This document shows, piece after piece, positions 36,589-45,813 of a DNA stretch of 64,000 nt. The stretch is from positions 1 to 64,000 of the forward strand of contig JAFEAM010000003.1 of NCBI GenBank assembly GCA_018266395.1, written 5' to 3'. Numbering within the stretch: the stretch's first letter is position 1; each line of letters opens with the position of its first letter. The notes below the pieces were generated by a model that did not search any database, was not told where the DNA came from, and was given only the letters and a program-made list of their open reading frames with translations. A program made the position numbers and the translations under genes. Origin of the DNA: Bacteroidota bacterium (GTDB lineage Bacteria > Bacteroidota > Bacteroidia > Cytophagales > Cyclobacteriaceae).

Positions 36589-39561
36589 TCAGGTCAAGCA
36601 CTCCTCGAACTTATCTTTCCAAATGACGAACCCTTTTTTCACGTCGGTATAGTCATGAACAATGCGACTGAAGTCTGTCGATTGTGTTTTGATGAATGCC
36701 TCCCTGCCACGATTCCTTATAAGTCCCAAATCCTTATCAACCAGCCGAAGCTTTTCACGAAGTGCGGTCTTGTCTCTTTTCAGATGCCAGATAAAGGTTG
36801 CTTCTTCAGTGTCGAGGGTTTCCCAAACGATGTGATAGTTATTCTGTCCAGCTACAAGAAAGACGAAAGAAAACGGCATCAGCACAAACCGTAGCTTCAG
36901 CACTGATTTGAGGTGCTTTTCGGCAAGGTATTGAAGCTGGTGAAAGTGTTTCGCGTCTTCATGCTTTAAGACATGCTGGAGCAATTCTTCTTCCCCAGTA
37001 AACAAAACATTACCGGGCGCTTGGATTTGGTCTAGCTTCAAAAGGTTCTCATCGCCTTCTACATGAGTCTTTCCAATAATATTCTTGTTTACAAAAGTGA
37101 ACTTAACGCTGTCGACAACTTGTCGACTGATTTTATCGAGATCCGATGAGAATGCTGCCTGAGTCAGTGCTTCTCCGTTTTTAAACCGTGCAACCAGCTC
37201 AATTCGCACATATTTACTTCGGATGATCTTTGTGAAATAGGGTTTGAGCACTTCGAACTCAGGACGCATTGATTGATTTTCTACTTCGAATTCCAGTTCA
37301 ACCTTCATCTTCTCGATTTTGTGTCTGAACGCAATCGCCCCGAATCTAAATTCAAGTTCCGTAAGAGGAATTTTAATACTTTCATCCACGTCAACCGTCT
37401 GGTCATTGCCTACGGTTTGCTCGAACAATGCCCCTTCGTTATATAGCTTTCGATAGTATGAGTTTCGTTTTCGAAATAGATTTTCCAGGTATTTGATTCG
37501 GTGGTCGCGGTAATCGTAAACAAGGGGCGGGATTTCAGACCGCTGAACCCGACCGATGTATTGAACCAACTTGCCCTCAAACGAAAATGGATACGCCAGG
37601 AACACGCAACTGATTTGTGACAGATCGCTCCCCTCGCCGAAATACTGTCCGGTCGTAATAAGCACTTGAAAATCACCTTGACGCAATAGATTCCACTTTT
37701 CTTTCTTCATCGATTCTGAATCCTCACCGGAGAGGGTGATGGTTTCAAATGTCTGTTTCAGAAACTGGTTAATAGTTTCAATATGATCTTTGCGTTCGGT
37801 GATTACTACACCTCGTCGTCCGTTGCGAATCTCAGAGGAGACATCGTCAAGGATTAATTTGTTCCGTGCAGAATCGTGAACAAGCATCTTGGAAAGCGTT
37901 TCAAGATTGTCAGTCTTAGGATTGAAAGGCACAAACAAGTTTGTATTTCTTACAAGTATCTGCGCTCTTGGATGGTCGGTTATCTCCTGTGATTTGATCT
38001 CAGCCACTACCTCTCCCAGGTGAACAAAGATCAGCTTGCCGTCATTGTACTTGCGAAACGGTGTGGCGGTTAACCCATAGAGATAGAAAGAGTGGAGTTT
38101 GCTAATTGTGTTTCGATAAGTCTGTGCGGGGACATGATGACACTCATCGACGACAATTGTTCCAAAAGCCTTTTCAATTTTCGTAAACTCGTCGCTTTGA
38201 ACAATTTTGTTGAGAGTCTGAATGGTGGCAACCGTGACAAGTTTTCCAACTCTGACTTTACCACCAGAAATGGACCCAACTTCCTTCTTTGGAATACCGA
38301 GGAAAGTTTCGATCCTCTGAACCCACTGATCTGCGAGCTGTTTTCGGTGAACTATGATAAGGGAGGGCTGCTTTCGTCCTGCCAATATATGAAGGGCAAC
38401 CACCGTCTTACCTGAACCTGGCGGCGCCACAATCACGCCGAAGTCCTTTTTCATAGCAACATCAACTGCCTCCTGCTGATATGGTCTTAGTTTAATTTGT
38501 GAAGTAAAGTCAATCGTCGGAACCTTTGCCCTTTGGTCCTGGAAGTCGAATTTTATGTGTTGCTCAGTGCAGAAACGAATCAGCTTGCCGATCATTCCTC
38601 TCGGCACGGTGACTTCATTATTCCGTTCTTCAACAAACCGGAAGTACCGTTCAATGCCCCAGGTGCTTTTACCAAGCTTCTTTCTGACGAGAAACTCGTT
38701 GTTGACAAAGTTCAATTCCTCCTTCAGGAAATTAATAAGTTTGAGGGGGATGCCATTTCTGTTCAGAGCAAGTACGTTGCTTAGTCTGATAACCAGTCCT
38801 GTGGATGGAGCGACTACGCGCTCAACGAATAGGTAACCATTGTTTAACTTCTGGTAAACCTGTTCCAACAGCGGGACTTCCACTTTCTTTATTTCACTAA
38901 GGTATTCCCACTGATTATCAAATGGGGTGAGCGTAGCTGGATCAACAAAGCAGCTATTTCCCTTTTCAAGAGCTGGGCTGAACAATGGAAGTGCAATGAG
39001 ATTGCCAAGCCCTTTGCCAGAATGAGAATCCTGGTTTGGAAACAGTCGATCAAAGCTTGATTCTTTTTCGAAGACCGATATCGCTCCACTCTCCTCAAGC
39101 AGAGACGATATCACCTTCCTGCTCTTGTATGCGGGATAGGGCTTTTCAAAGAAGAGCCAAACGTGACCACCATTACCTGATCTTGAACGCTCAAGATGAG
39201 CTTGAAGACCATACTTTTCGCATACGACAATAAAAGCGCGCGACTCATCGGCCCAATTCTCCTTGTCGAAGTCGGCAGCGATGAATCACGACGTGTTGTC
39301 AATTAACAGAGGATAAATTCCTATCTGTTGATGACCGAGCAGATGCCTTTCAATCTCGTGGTCGGTCAGGGGTTTGAATCTCTTTTCGGAGTAATTTTGG
39401 AACGTGCCTCCTCCGATCTTGTGTCTTTGAAGAGAGTACTTGTCAAACTGGTAGCTCGGCATATAGCCACTCTTGCCACCTTTTTCCCAGCGCACGGCAA
39501 ACACATCAGTCCTGGAAGAAAAAAGAGTTCGTATGAGGTTAATGTGATGATTAGTGATCAC
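36589..39561 (-). pseudogene. TOTE-type primase-helicase gene interrupted by in-frame TGA
   Basis: One reading frame runs from 39561 to 36589 (990 codons) with a single TGA at codon 92 (39286-39288). Codons 1-150 match the archaeo-eukaryotic primase domain of TOTE conflict systems: WEKGGKSGY, PLTDHEIERHLLG, IGIYPLL, stop, FIAADFDKENW (D97, D99) and SGNGGH (H133), then DRLFPNQD. From about codon 350 a superfamily 2 helicase follows: APPGSGKT, DECHH, LTATPF, QYIGRVQR. The residue at codon 92 is normally Trp, so TGG to TGA is the simplest account. Both flanks are intact and in frame. Without readthrough, an 841-residue product from GTG 39114 would lack the primase metal ligands. It shows no frameshift. 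Confidence 0.8.
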
Positions 39562-39692
39562 AGAGTTTACAATCGGTTAAGGTGTAAAAGACCCAAAAAT
39601 ATGGGCGATCTCTAACTATAACAGGAGCCGGGATTTTGTTTTCCTGGGTGTTTGTAATCAGAAATTTTTCCACCAGTCTCCACGTCGCCTAC

Positions 39693-40175
39693 TCACTTCA
39701 AATCAAGAATTCCGAATGTCGCTGAATGCGGAGTATTCAGATCAATGAACTGGAACTTCGGACTAGATTCCTTTCGGAGCAGATTGTATATCTTAATGCT
39801 TTCACTGTCTGATGACAAGTAGAAATTTATTGGCAATTCTATATCGGCTTGGGCGAAGAGTTTAGTGTCATTCGGAATTATGTTCCTCTCTTTCAGCTTA
39901 AGTTTGTTTTTGTTTTGGAAGACAATTTTTGCAAATTCTCCTGTCCGCTTGGCATGATCTACATTGAAGGGAAGTATTTGAAGATTCTTCAATGGCAATT
40001 CATGAATGTCTCCGCCAATGCAATACTCGGCGATGGAAATTGTGGAAATCATCATTGGCATGTCTTCCTGAAGAAGATGCCGGAAATACCCATCTGCATT
40101 TTTGAACAGCGGGTCCTTGTCATTCAGGAACCGCAGAAAGAAACTCGTATCAAGAAGGACCGCTTTGCTATTCAT
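39693..40175 (-). CDS. PIN-domain nuclease
   Basis: A 160-aa protein. The start at 40175 (MNSKAVLLDTS) is chosen because ATG overlaps the stop of the gene ahead as ATGA. PIN-fold acids are D9 (LLDTS), E50 (SIAEY), D103 (IPNDTKLFAQA) and D123 (LSSDSES). PIN proteins are Mg-dependent RNases, often toxins of VapBC-type pairs. The product of the gene ahead is much larger than a usual VapB antitoxin, so the pair is unusual. Confidence 0.75.
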   Translation of the reverse strand: MNSKAVLLDTSFFLRFLNDKDPLFKNADGYFRHLLQEDMPMMISTISIAEYCIGGDIHELPLKNLQILPFNVDHAKRTGEFAKIVFQNKNKLKLKERNIIPNDTKLFAQADIELPINFYLSSDSESIKIYNLLRKESSPKFQFIDLNTPHSATFGILDLK

Positions 40176-41020
40176 ATGCTGCCGCGGACCTCCTTCAACC
40201 ATTTATCAGGATCTATTGTACTCAGCCACGATTTCTTCGCCTTATCTCGCAACGATTTGAGGTAAACCTCATCATACTTCGGCTGATATTCGACTAATTC
40301 AACAAATCTCAAGGTTGACTTGTCAATTTCTCCCGTTTCAGAATGCTGTTTACCGACCGCCCTTATGCCAAATGCTTTGTAAAGCAAGTTCTCCTCGTAC
40401 TTCTCAAGAAATGAAATTGGAGTTTCAACTCTGATCGTGCCGAGTTGGTCTGTCAGAATATGAATGTTGGCTTTGTCCTTCCCGCCAGCATTAGTCAATT
40501 TCCCATAAAAATAGAATTCGGCATCTGCCCAAATTGCTTCTGTTCTGTATAGCTTGGTCGTTCTGTCAACTCTTAGTTCATTTGAGTCACTTAGTGACGT
40601 CCTGATTGAAAAAACATAATCCTTCTGCGTTGCAGTCTGTTGGAAATTTTCAATCGCTCGAGCTGTAGGTGCATCGAGAAAGTCGATGCTATTCGTTTGA
40701 CTCACCTGTGCGAGGATGGCATTGAGACCGATCACATATTGAATGGATGTCTTCAGAATGTGGCGAACCGAACCCTCTTCAATCTTGTAACTTATTGTTG
40801 GTCGGTCTCTTTTGTCACTCGGGAAGAGCAAATTTTCTGCGTCCTGGAGAATGGACATGATTTCTCGGATGTCATAGTTATCAGGGCTCAGCTCTAGGTT
40901 GCCGTTCGAGCCTGTGATGCGTATTTCGATAAATCCAATCTTGTCCATTCCCTCAAATTTAGCAAAAGCCTCGTTTCTGCCTTGAATCCGGCCGGATATT
41001 CGATAACGATTTGGTTTCAT
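40172..41020 (-). CDS. 282-aa protein of unknown function coupled to the PIN gene
   Basis: No signal peptide, membrane segment or known motif. The sequence opens MKPNRYRISGRIQGRNEAF and contains IFEE-like YKIEEGSVRHILKTS and the polar stretch TTKLYRTEAIWADAEFYFYG. It couples to the PIN gene through ATGA (40172-40175), and its own start overlaps the integrase stub stop in the same way (41017-41020). Both overlaps suggest a translationally coupled set. It may neutralise or target the PIN nuclease. The role is unknown. Confidence 0.6.
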   Translation of the reverse strand: MKPNRYRISGRIQGRNEAFAKFEGMDKIGFIEIRITGSNGNLELSPDNYDIREIMSILQDAENLLFPSDKRDRPTISYKIEEGSVRHILKTSIQYVIGLNAILAQVSQTNSIDFLDAPTARAIENFQQTATQKDYVFSIRTSLSDSNELRVDRTTKLYRTEAIWADAEFYFYGKLTNAGGKDKANIHILTDQLGTIRVETPISFLEKYEENLLYKAFGIRAVGKQHSETGEIDKSTLRFVELVEYQPKYDEVYLKSLRDKAKKSWLSTIDPDKWLKEVRGSI

Positions 41021-41373
41021 TTCAGGTTCGAGAGAGTGGTGGATTGATCTTGATTGCTTGTCGCCGCAAACCTTTGTCTCAACACCCTCATATCCTCACT
41101 CACCTTCTTCTCCAATATCCTCGCGTAATGCTGCGTCGTTCTCAGGTTGCGATGTCCAAGCATCTTACCTACGGTTTCAATAGGCGCACCATTCGATAGT
41201 GTCACTGTCGTCGCGAATGTATGTCGCGAAGTATGGAACGTCATTTTCTTGGTGATCCCGCAAGCGTCGGCGATCTCTTTCAGGTAGTTATTCATTTTCT
41301 GGTTGCTGGATCCCGGAAATAGGTTGTTGCGACGGACGCATGTTGGAGTAGTCGTGTACTTTTCTAGGAGCAC
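41017..41373 (-). pseudogene. tyrosine recombinase, C-terminal stub
   Basis: The 118 residues encode the catalytic half of a Bacteroidota-type site-specific integrase: SNQKMNNYLKEIA, HTSRHTFATT (HxxR), LGHRN and HYARI (nucleophile Tyr). Upstream of GTG 41371-41373 the frame continues without homology to a stop at 41436. The arm-binding, core-binding and first catalytic Arg regions are missing. It is about a third of a usual integrase and cannot be active. It lies 400 bases from tRNA-Ser, a usual integration target. Confidence 0.8.
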
Positions 41374-41447
41374 CGTATCTTGGCCAGCCGTCAGCAGACC
41401 GAAAAACTTTGATTGATTTCGATTGACCCGGACTTAGTAGAGCAGGA

Positions 41448-41737
41448 GGGATTAGCTACGCTGATCCCTGGGGATGCTAACTAAAATGAAGCGTTCGCTG
41501 CGCTCCTTTTTATTTGAAACCGAGCACTCGCTAAAGCCAAATTACCCAGGCTTTGCTCGGCTCTCTTTCAGTTGAGGAAGAGGATTAGCTTCGCTGATCC
41601 CTTTTTTGGGTACGTGTCAAACATTCTCAGGCCTTCGCTCCGCTCAGGTTATGTTTTGAATGAACATGCTCGCCTGAAACTCGCCGGTCTAATGGAAAAA
41701 TTCGGGGCTCGTTTCGCCTCGCATGCTCATTCAAAAC
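41448..41737. repeat. hairpin-rich sequence between integrase stub and tRNA-Ser
   Basis: The 400 bases from 41374 to 41773 hold no gene. They contain two related hairpins, GGGATTAGC-TAC-GCTGATCCC (41448-41468) and GGATTAGC-TTC-GCTGATCC (41582-41600, then six T). There is also a CCGAGC/GCTCGG hairpin with inner AAAGCC/GGCTTT (41520-41560), and a 17-base near-perfect inverted repeat, GTTTTGAATGAACATGC (41653) against GCATGCTCATTCAAAAC (41721). Confidence 0.6.
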
Positions 41738-41740
41738 AAA

Positions 41741-41759
41741 ACCCCGGCACTGCCGGGGT
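41741..41759 (-). terminator. terminator of tRNA-Ser
   Basis: ACCCCGG-CACTG... forms a 9-bp stem (ACCCCGGCA/TGCCGGGGT). On the minus strand it is followed by TTTTGTTTT. It begins 15 bases past the tRNA 3' end. Confidence 0.8.
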
Positions 41760-41773
41760 CCTGAGAATGCTTG

Positions 41774-41860
41774 CAGAGGAGGAGGGATTCGAACCCCCGG
41801 TCCCCGTGAAGGGACGCCGGTTTTCAAGACCGGTGCAATCAACCGCTCTGCCACTCCTCT
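41774..41860 (-). tRNA. tRNA-Ser (anticodon UGA)
   Basis: An 87-nt gene with the long variable arm of type II tRNAs (GTCCCTTCACGGGGAC). The acceptor is AGAGGAG/CTCCTCT with discriminator G, the anticodon loop CTTGAAA (anticodon UGA) and the T loop TTCGAAT. It ends the core sequence beside the accessory island. Confidence 0.95.
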
Positions 41861-41886
41861 GGATGGTTGATTTCGCAAATGGACTG

Positions 41887-41917
41887 CAAAACTAAGCGAT
41901 TGGCGGAAACTGCCAAA
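41887..41917 (-). promoter_or_regulatory. promoter of tRNA-Ser
   Basis: On the minus strand TTTG (41914-41917) is followed after 19 bases by TAGTTTTG (41887-41894), a full TAnnTTTG match. The tRNA begins 26 bases downstream. Confidence 0.75.
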
Positions 41918-41965
41918 GCCACCCATTCCAATTGAAAGGCTCAATATGGCTCAATACCTGAATTC

Positions 41966-43483
41966 TCAGGGCTCCTCGCTAAAATCAGCAAATGTCTTCT
42001 TGATCTCCTTCGCAGTAGGAAGACTCCGGCTGGCGGCTGAGATCTCCAGGGTGGACACCACGTCGCTGTTCATCATCCTCGAAAGGTCATCCCGGTCATA
42101 TTCAAACTCGGTGCTCCTGCGCCCTGACTTGAGTGAGTATTTTCTGGCAAAGAAGTTTCCCTTTAACTGAAGCTGTGTCCGCAGGTCGCGATTGCTCTTG
42201 ATCTTGTTCTGGTATTCATTCACATTTTTGCCAACCACCTGTCCAGCCTCCAGCGAATTAAGCGTAAGAACGGAAGTGCCGCCAACCACGGTTACAGATT
42301 TTGCAGGATCGGGTTGCAATACCAAGGGCGATAGGCCTGTAACCGCACCCAGGGAGGCGTTTAATACTGTCCTGTTTTTCTTGCCCTTTCTTGCCTTGCG
42401 GTAAACCTTCTCCAGGCTCTCGTTATTTTCGTCCAGCAAATCGATCAGGTTCTTGGTGTAGGCCATCGAATAGAAATACTTCTGATAAAGTTGCTTGTCC
42501 TTCTCTTCCACATTCTCTGTGTCGTTGACCACAACCCTTACCTTCTTTTGTACCCGGTTTGCCGACTTGTCTATCACAAAAAAAGTAAGCAGCACTTCCT
42601 TCTTCTTCTCCACTTCTTCAACAAACGAATAGCCGGGGGACCAGTTGAATTCGCCCTGAACTCTGGAGTTCTGGGTCATACATGTTTGAGGCACTTTCGT
42701 ATCTGAACTGACAAATCCCACCTGTTCAATGTTGTCGTCCCCATTGGGATCGGCAACGTACACTTTGAAAGAGACTACATCATTTTCGCGGATGTTCAGG
42801 ACGGAATCGGCGGGTACCAGAAGCAGGTCAGGGGGAAGGTCCAGCTGAGTTTGGGCAATTCGAATGTGTCCAATGGTCTCAGCTTTGTCAGGCTGGTCTT
42901 CCACACTGAAGGTGATGTTCAGGGGATTGTTTTTCAGGGCATTGAACTGGTTCCTTGATGGAGTCCAGCTGAGATTACCCAGAGAAGTGAGCACCGCACC
43001 TTCCGGCATTTCAGCGGGGTGAGCCCTGAAAATGACGGGGTCGCCATCAGGATCGTGAACATAGACAGCTGGAATCTGGTACTGGTTGGGCGCATTTTGC
43101 TTTACATAAAACGTCGGAAGCTCGTCGGCAATGGGAGGGCGGTTTACATGGACAACCGTGAATTTGACTGGCTGACGCAGGCGAGCACCTCCCTTGAGAT
43201 CAGCCTGAAATATGACATTCACTTCCTTTTCACGGGTGATACGGTCGGCGATATCATAAGAAGGGGTCCAGCTGAAATGGCCGAGGGAATCCATTTGCAT
43301 GCCGAATTCGGTGCCTCCATCGAGGGAATAGCGAACCACTTCTGAGTTGTCGCTGATTTTTAGAGAAAAGACCAAAGCCTTGCCTTCATCCAGCCGATTC
43401 CAGTTGGGCGCGTCAGGTAACACAAGCTGCTGAGCGAGAAGAGAGCCCGGAAGAACCGCCAATAGAAAAAGAAAGTTTTTCAT
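41966..43483 (-). CDS. secreted multi-domain Ig/cadherin-like protein
   Basis: A 505-aa protein with signal peptide (FLLAVLPGSLLAQ). Residues about 20-330 form three cadherin/Ig-like repeats with ASTWTPS-like motifs: FSWTPSYDIADR, LSWTPSRNQFNA, FNWSPGYSFVEE, and calcium-type DPDGDPVIF/DPNGDDNIE loops. Residues about 330-505 are charged and helical, with no sorting domain. Likely periplasmic or on the outer surface. No enzyme motif. Confidence 0.7.
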   Translation of the reverse strand: MKNFLFLLAVLPGSLLAQQLVLPDAPNWNRLDEGKALVFSLKISDNSEVVRYSLDGGTEFGMQMDSLGHFSWTPSYDIADRITREKEVNVIFQADLKGGARLRQPVKFTVVHVNRPPIADELPTFYVKQNAPNQYQIPAVYVHDPDGDPVIFRAHPAEMPEGAVLTSLGNLSWTPSRNQFNALKNNPLNITFSVEDQPDKAETIGHIRIAQTQLDLPPDLLLVPADSVLNIRENDVVSFKVYVADPNGDDNIEQVGFVSSDTKVPQTCMTQNSRVQGEFNWSPGYSFVEEVEKKKEVLLTFFVIDKSANRVQKKVRVVVNDTENVEEKDKQLYQKYFYSMAYTKNLIDLLDENNESLEKVYRKARKGKKNRTVLNASLGAVTGLSPLVLQPDPAKSVTVVGGTSVLTLNSLEAGQVVGKNVNEYQNKIKSNRDLRTQLQLKGNFFARKYSLKSGRRSTEFEYDRDDLSRMMNSDVVSTLEISAASRSLPTAKEIKKTFADFSEEP

Positions 43484-43622
43484 CTACGTACTTAATAAAT
43501 GCTCTGTTAATTTATCAAAAACGATACCATCTGCGCCTTAACCTTCAAATGCCTGGCAAAAGCTGATAACACGGTAAGCCAACCGGGTTTTGATAAGTGA
43601 ACAGTTTCAACAACATTCGAAT

Positions 43623-43988
43623 GTGAAAAAGAAGATCAAAGAAGGGGCCAAACGTCACAATACGCAACACAATTTCTTTGAAGATGTGTATGAGGTCGTC
43701 AAGCTGATTCCAAAAGGGCGCGTAACCAGCTATGGTGCGATTGCCCGCTACCTTGGTACGGGCATGAGTGCAAGGATGGTCGGTTGGGCCATGAATGCAT
43801 GCCATGGTCTGAAAGATGTGCCGGCCCACCGGGTGGTCAACAGCCATGGACTTCTTACCGGCAAGCATCATTTCGGCACACCGACGGCAATGCAACGTGG
43901 TCTGGAAAAGGACGGCGTTAGGGTAACAAGGGACAAAGTCCAGGATTTTGAGAAAAGATTCTGGGATCCGGGCAAAGAGCTTATTTAG
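43623..43988 (+). CDS. alkyltransferase-like protein (ATL), MGMT family
   Basis: A 121-aa protein. GTG at 43623 (reading MKKKIKEGAKRH) is preferred to the TTG at 43590. The MGMT DNA-binding fold is clear (FFEDVYEVVKLIPKGRVTSYGAIARYLG). In place of the alkyl-acceptor PCHRV it has PAHRV (Ala68). ATL proteins do not transfer alkyl groups but bind O6-alkylguanine and pass the lesion to nucleotide excision repair. Its last 8 bases overlap a convergent symporter gene. Confidence 0.88.
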   Translation: MKKKIKEGAKRHNTQHNFFEDVYEVVKLIPKGRVTSYGAIARYLGTGMSARMVGWAMNACHGLKDVPAHRVVNSHGLLTGKHHFGTPTAMQRGLEKDGVRVTRDKVQDFEKRFWDPGKELI

Positions 43989-45447
43989 CTTTCACAGGTT
44001 GATCGACCTTTTTCGCCGAGATCATCCACAATCCTGCAAAAGTAAGGATCCCGTTAATCAGCAATATCTCAATGCTGATTTTGTAGCCATGAAACCATGC
44101 TGCTGAATTGGAGCTGATCCAATAAGAAATGGCCGGCGATATAACGCAGACGAGGGCAACCAGTGGCCCGCTCAGTTTTCGTTTGGTAAAGAGTCCAAAT
44201 GAAAACAATCCCAGTAACGGCCCGTACGTGTATCCGGCAATATTGAGGACAGCGTCGATGAGGGCCCGCTGATTGATTTCCTTGAAGACCATAATAATGA
44301 TCAGGAACAGCAACGAGAAGCCTATATGCACGATAAACTTCTGTCTGCGTTTGACCGGCTCAGGCTTGTCGCGGAAATTCAGGAAGTCGATGCAGAACGA
44401 AGTTGTGAGTCCTGCCAGGGCAGAATCAGCGCTGGCATAGGATGATGCAGTAATCCCCAACAGGAAGAATATTCCCACCAGTAACCCCAGGTGATTAAAA
44501 GCGAGGAGTGGGAAGAGCTCGTCGGAAGAAGATGGCAAAGTGATACTGTTGGATTCACTATATATATAGAGAAGGGCGCCCAGGGTAAGGAAGAGAAAAT
44601 TGACCACTACCAATGTGCTGCTATACCAAAACATGTTTTTCTGCGCGTCGCCGAGGGTCCGGCAGGTGAGATTCTTTTGCATGATCTCCTGATCCATGCC
44701 CGTCATCGTCATGGCGATGAAGGCTCCTCCCAGGAATTGCTTGGGAAAAAACAAAGGATCATTTACATCATCGAGATAGAACACTTTGGAATACTTGCTG
44801 GTCCAAACCGCGTCCATCAGGCCGCCAAGGCTCATGTTCATCTGGCTTGCAATCTGCCAGACGGCAATGCACACGGCGGAGACGAGAAACAGTGTCTGAA
44901 ATGAATCAGTGTACACAATAGTTTTGACTCCACCTTTGAATGTATATACCCATATCAGGACGATGGTAGTAATAACGGTGGCAAAGAATGGAACCCCGAA
45001 AGCATCAAACAGGAATAGTTGCAGGACCGTCGCTGCCAGGAAGAGCCGCAGTGCGGATCCAATGGAACGGGAAAGCATAAAAAAGAAGGCCCCTGTGCGA
45101 TAGGCCCACCGGTCAAAGCGCTGCTCGAGGTAGGTATAGATGGAGATCAGGTTCAGCCGGTAGTATAGTGGCATCAAAATCCCGATAATAACCCAATATC
45201 CCAGGATGTAGCCCAGCACAACCTGGAAATAGGCAAATCCACTTTTGCCGACATTGCCTGGAACGGAAACGAACGTAACGCCTGAGAGGGAGGAGCCAAT
45301 CATTCCAAAGGCGACCAAGTACCAGGGTGACTGACGGTTGGCAGTAAAGAAAGTGTCTGTCGTGGCGCCTCGTGAAGTAAACCATGAGATTATGATCAGC
45401 GCACCGAAGTAAATGACAATGATGGATAGAACAAGAAGCGGGCTCAT
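43981..45447 (-). CDS. sodium:solute symporter (SSS family)
   Basis: A 488-aa inner-membrane protein with about 13 helices, starting MSPLLVLSIIVIYFGALIIISWFTSR. Landmarks are the typical early loop TFFTANRQSPWYLVAFGMIGSSLSGVTFVSVPG and the helix GGVKTIVYTDSFQTLF. Substrates vary (sugars, sialic acid, amino acids, vitamins) and cannot be told here. It stands alone. Confidence 0.88.
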   Translation of the reverse strand: MSPLLVLSIIVIYFGALIIISWFTSRGATTDTFFTANRQSPWYLVAFGMIGSSLSGVTFVSVPGNVGKSGFAYFQVVLGYILGYWVIIGILMPLYYRLNLISIYTYLEQRFDRWAYRTGAFFFMLSRSIGSALRLFLAATVLQLFLFDAFGVPFFATVITTIVLIWVYTFKGGVKTIVYTDSFQTLFLVSAVCIAVWQIASQMNMSLGGLMDAVWTSKYSKVFYLDDVNDPLFFPKQFLGGAFIAMTMTGMDQEIMQKNLTCRTLGDAQKNMFWYSSTLVVVNFLFLTLGALLYIYSESNSITLPSSSDELFPLLAFNHLGLLVGIFFLLGITASSYASADSALAGLTTSFCIDFLNFRDKPEPVKRRQKFIVHIGFSLLFLIIIMVFKEINQRALIDAVLNIAGYTYGPLLGLFSFGLFTKRKLSGPLVALVCVISPAISYWISSNSAAWFHGYKISIEILLINGILTFAGLWMISAKKVDQPVKAK

Positions 45448-45482
45448 GACTGCGAAGAAAGAGCAAACTTGTCAAATTTCTT

Positions 45483-45490
45483 TACTTTTG
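45483..45490 (+). promoter_or_regulatory. -7 promoter box of clpS-recR
   Basis: TACTTTTG matches TAnnTTTG exactly, 33 bases before the clpS start. A -33 box at the normal distance is not clear. Confidence 0.45.
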
Positions 45491-45523
45491 ATGCGCGTTT
45501 GATTCAGATTCGTTGCGGAAGAA

Positions 45524-45805
45524 ATGAATACACTGTCAAAACCGTTGTTGGAAGAAGAGGTAGCCGTTCTGACTGAAGAAATTGACGTCAGGGACCTCGT
45601 CGTGTTCAACGATGATGTGAATACGTTTGAGCATGTCATCAATACGCTGATTCGCATCTGCAAGCACACGCCCGAACAGGCGGAGCAGTGCACCATGCTG
45701 ATTCACTACAAGGGAAAGTGCACGGTGAAGACGGGAATATTTGAAGAGCTCAGGCCCATGAAAGATGGGATCTGCGAAGCTGGCATCGATGCCAAAATTC
45801 TTTAG
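45524..45805 (+). CDS. clpS: ATP-dependent Clp protease adaptor ClpS
   Basis: A 93-aa protein with the ClpS core (LVVFNDDVNTFEHVINTLIRICKHTPEQAEQCTMLIHYKG). The substrate-binding DDxN motif is DDVN and the ClpA/C-contact His is in LIHYKGK. ClpS delivers N-degron substrates to the ClpA/ClpC unfoldase. A clpC gene is in this window. Eight bases separate it from recR. Confidence 0.93.
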   Translation: MNTLSKPLLEEEVAVLTEEIDVRDLVVFNDDVNTFEHVINTLIRICKHTPEQAEQCTMLIHYKGKCTVKTGIFEELRPMKDGICEAGIDAKIL

Positions 45806-45813
45806 AACGCACG

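Noticed and set aside
39286-39288. Selenocysteine codon at the TGA
   Set aside because: Homologues have Trp at this position, and no SECIS-like hairpin is evident after it.
39111-39302. Frameshift as cause of the split primase-helicase
   Set aside because: The frames before and after the stop are the same (39561 minus 39114 is a multiple of 3) and the translation is continuous.
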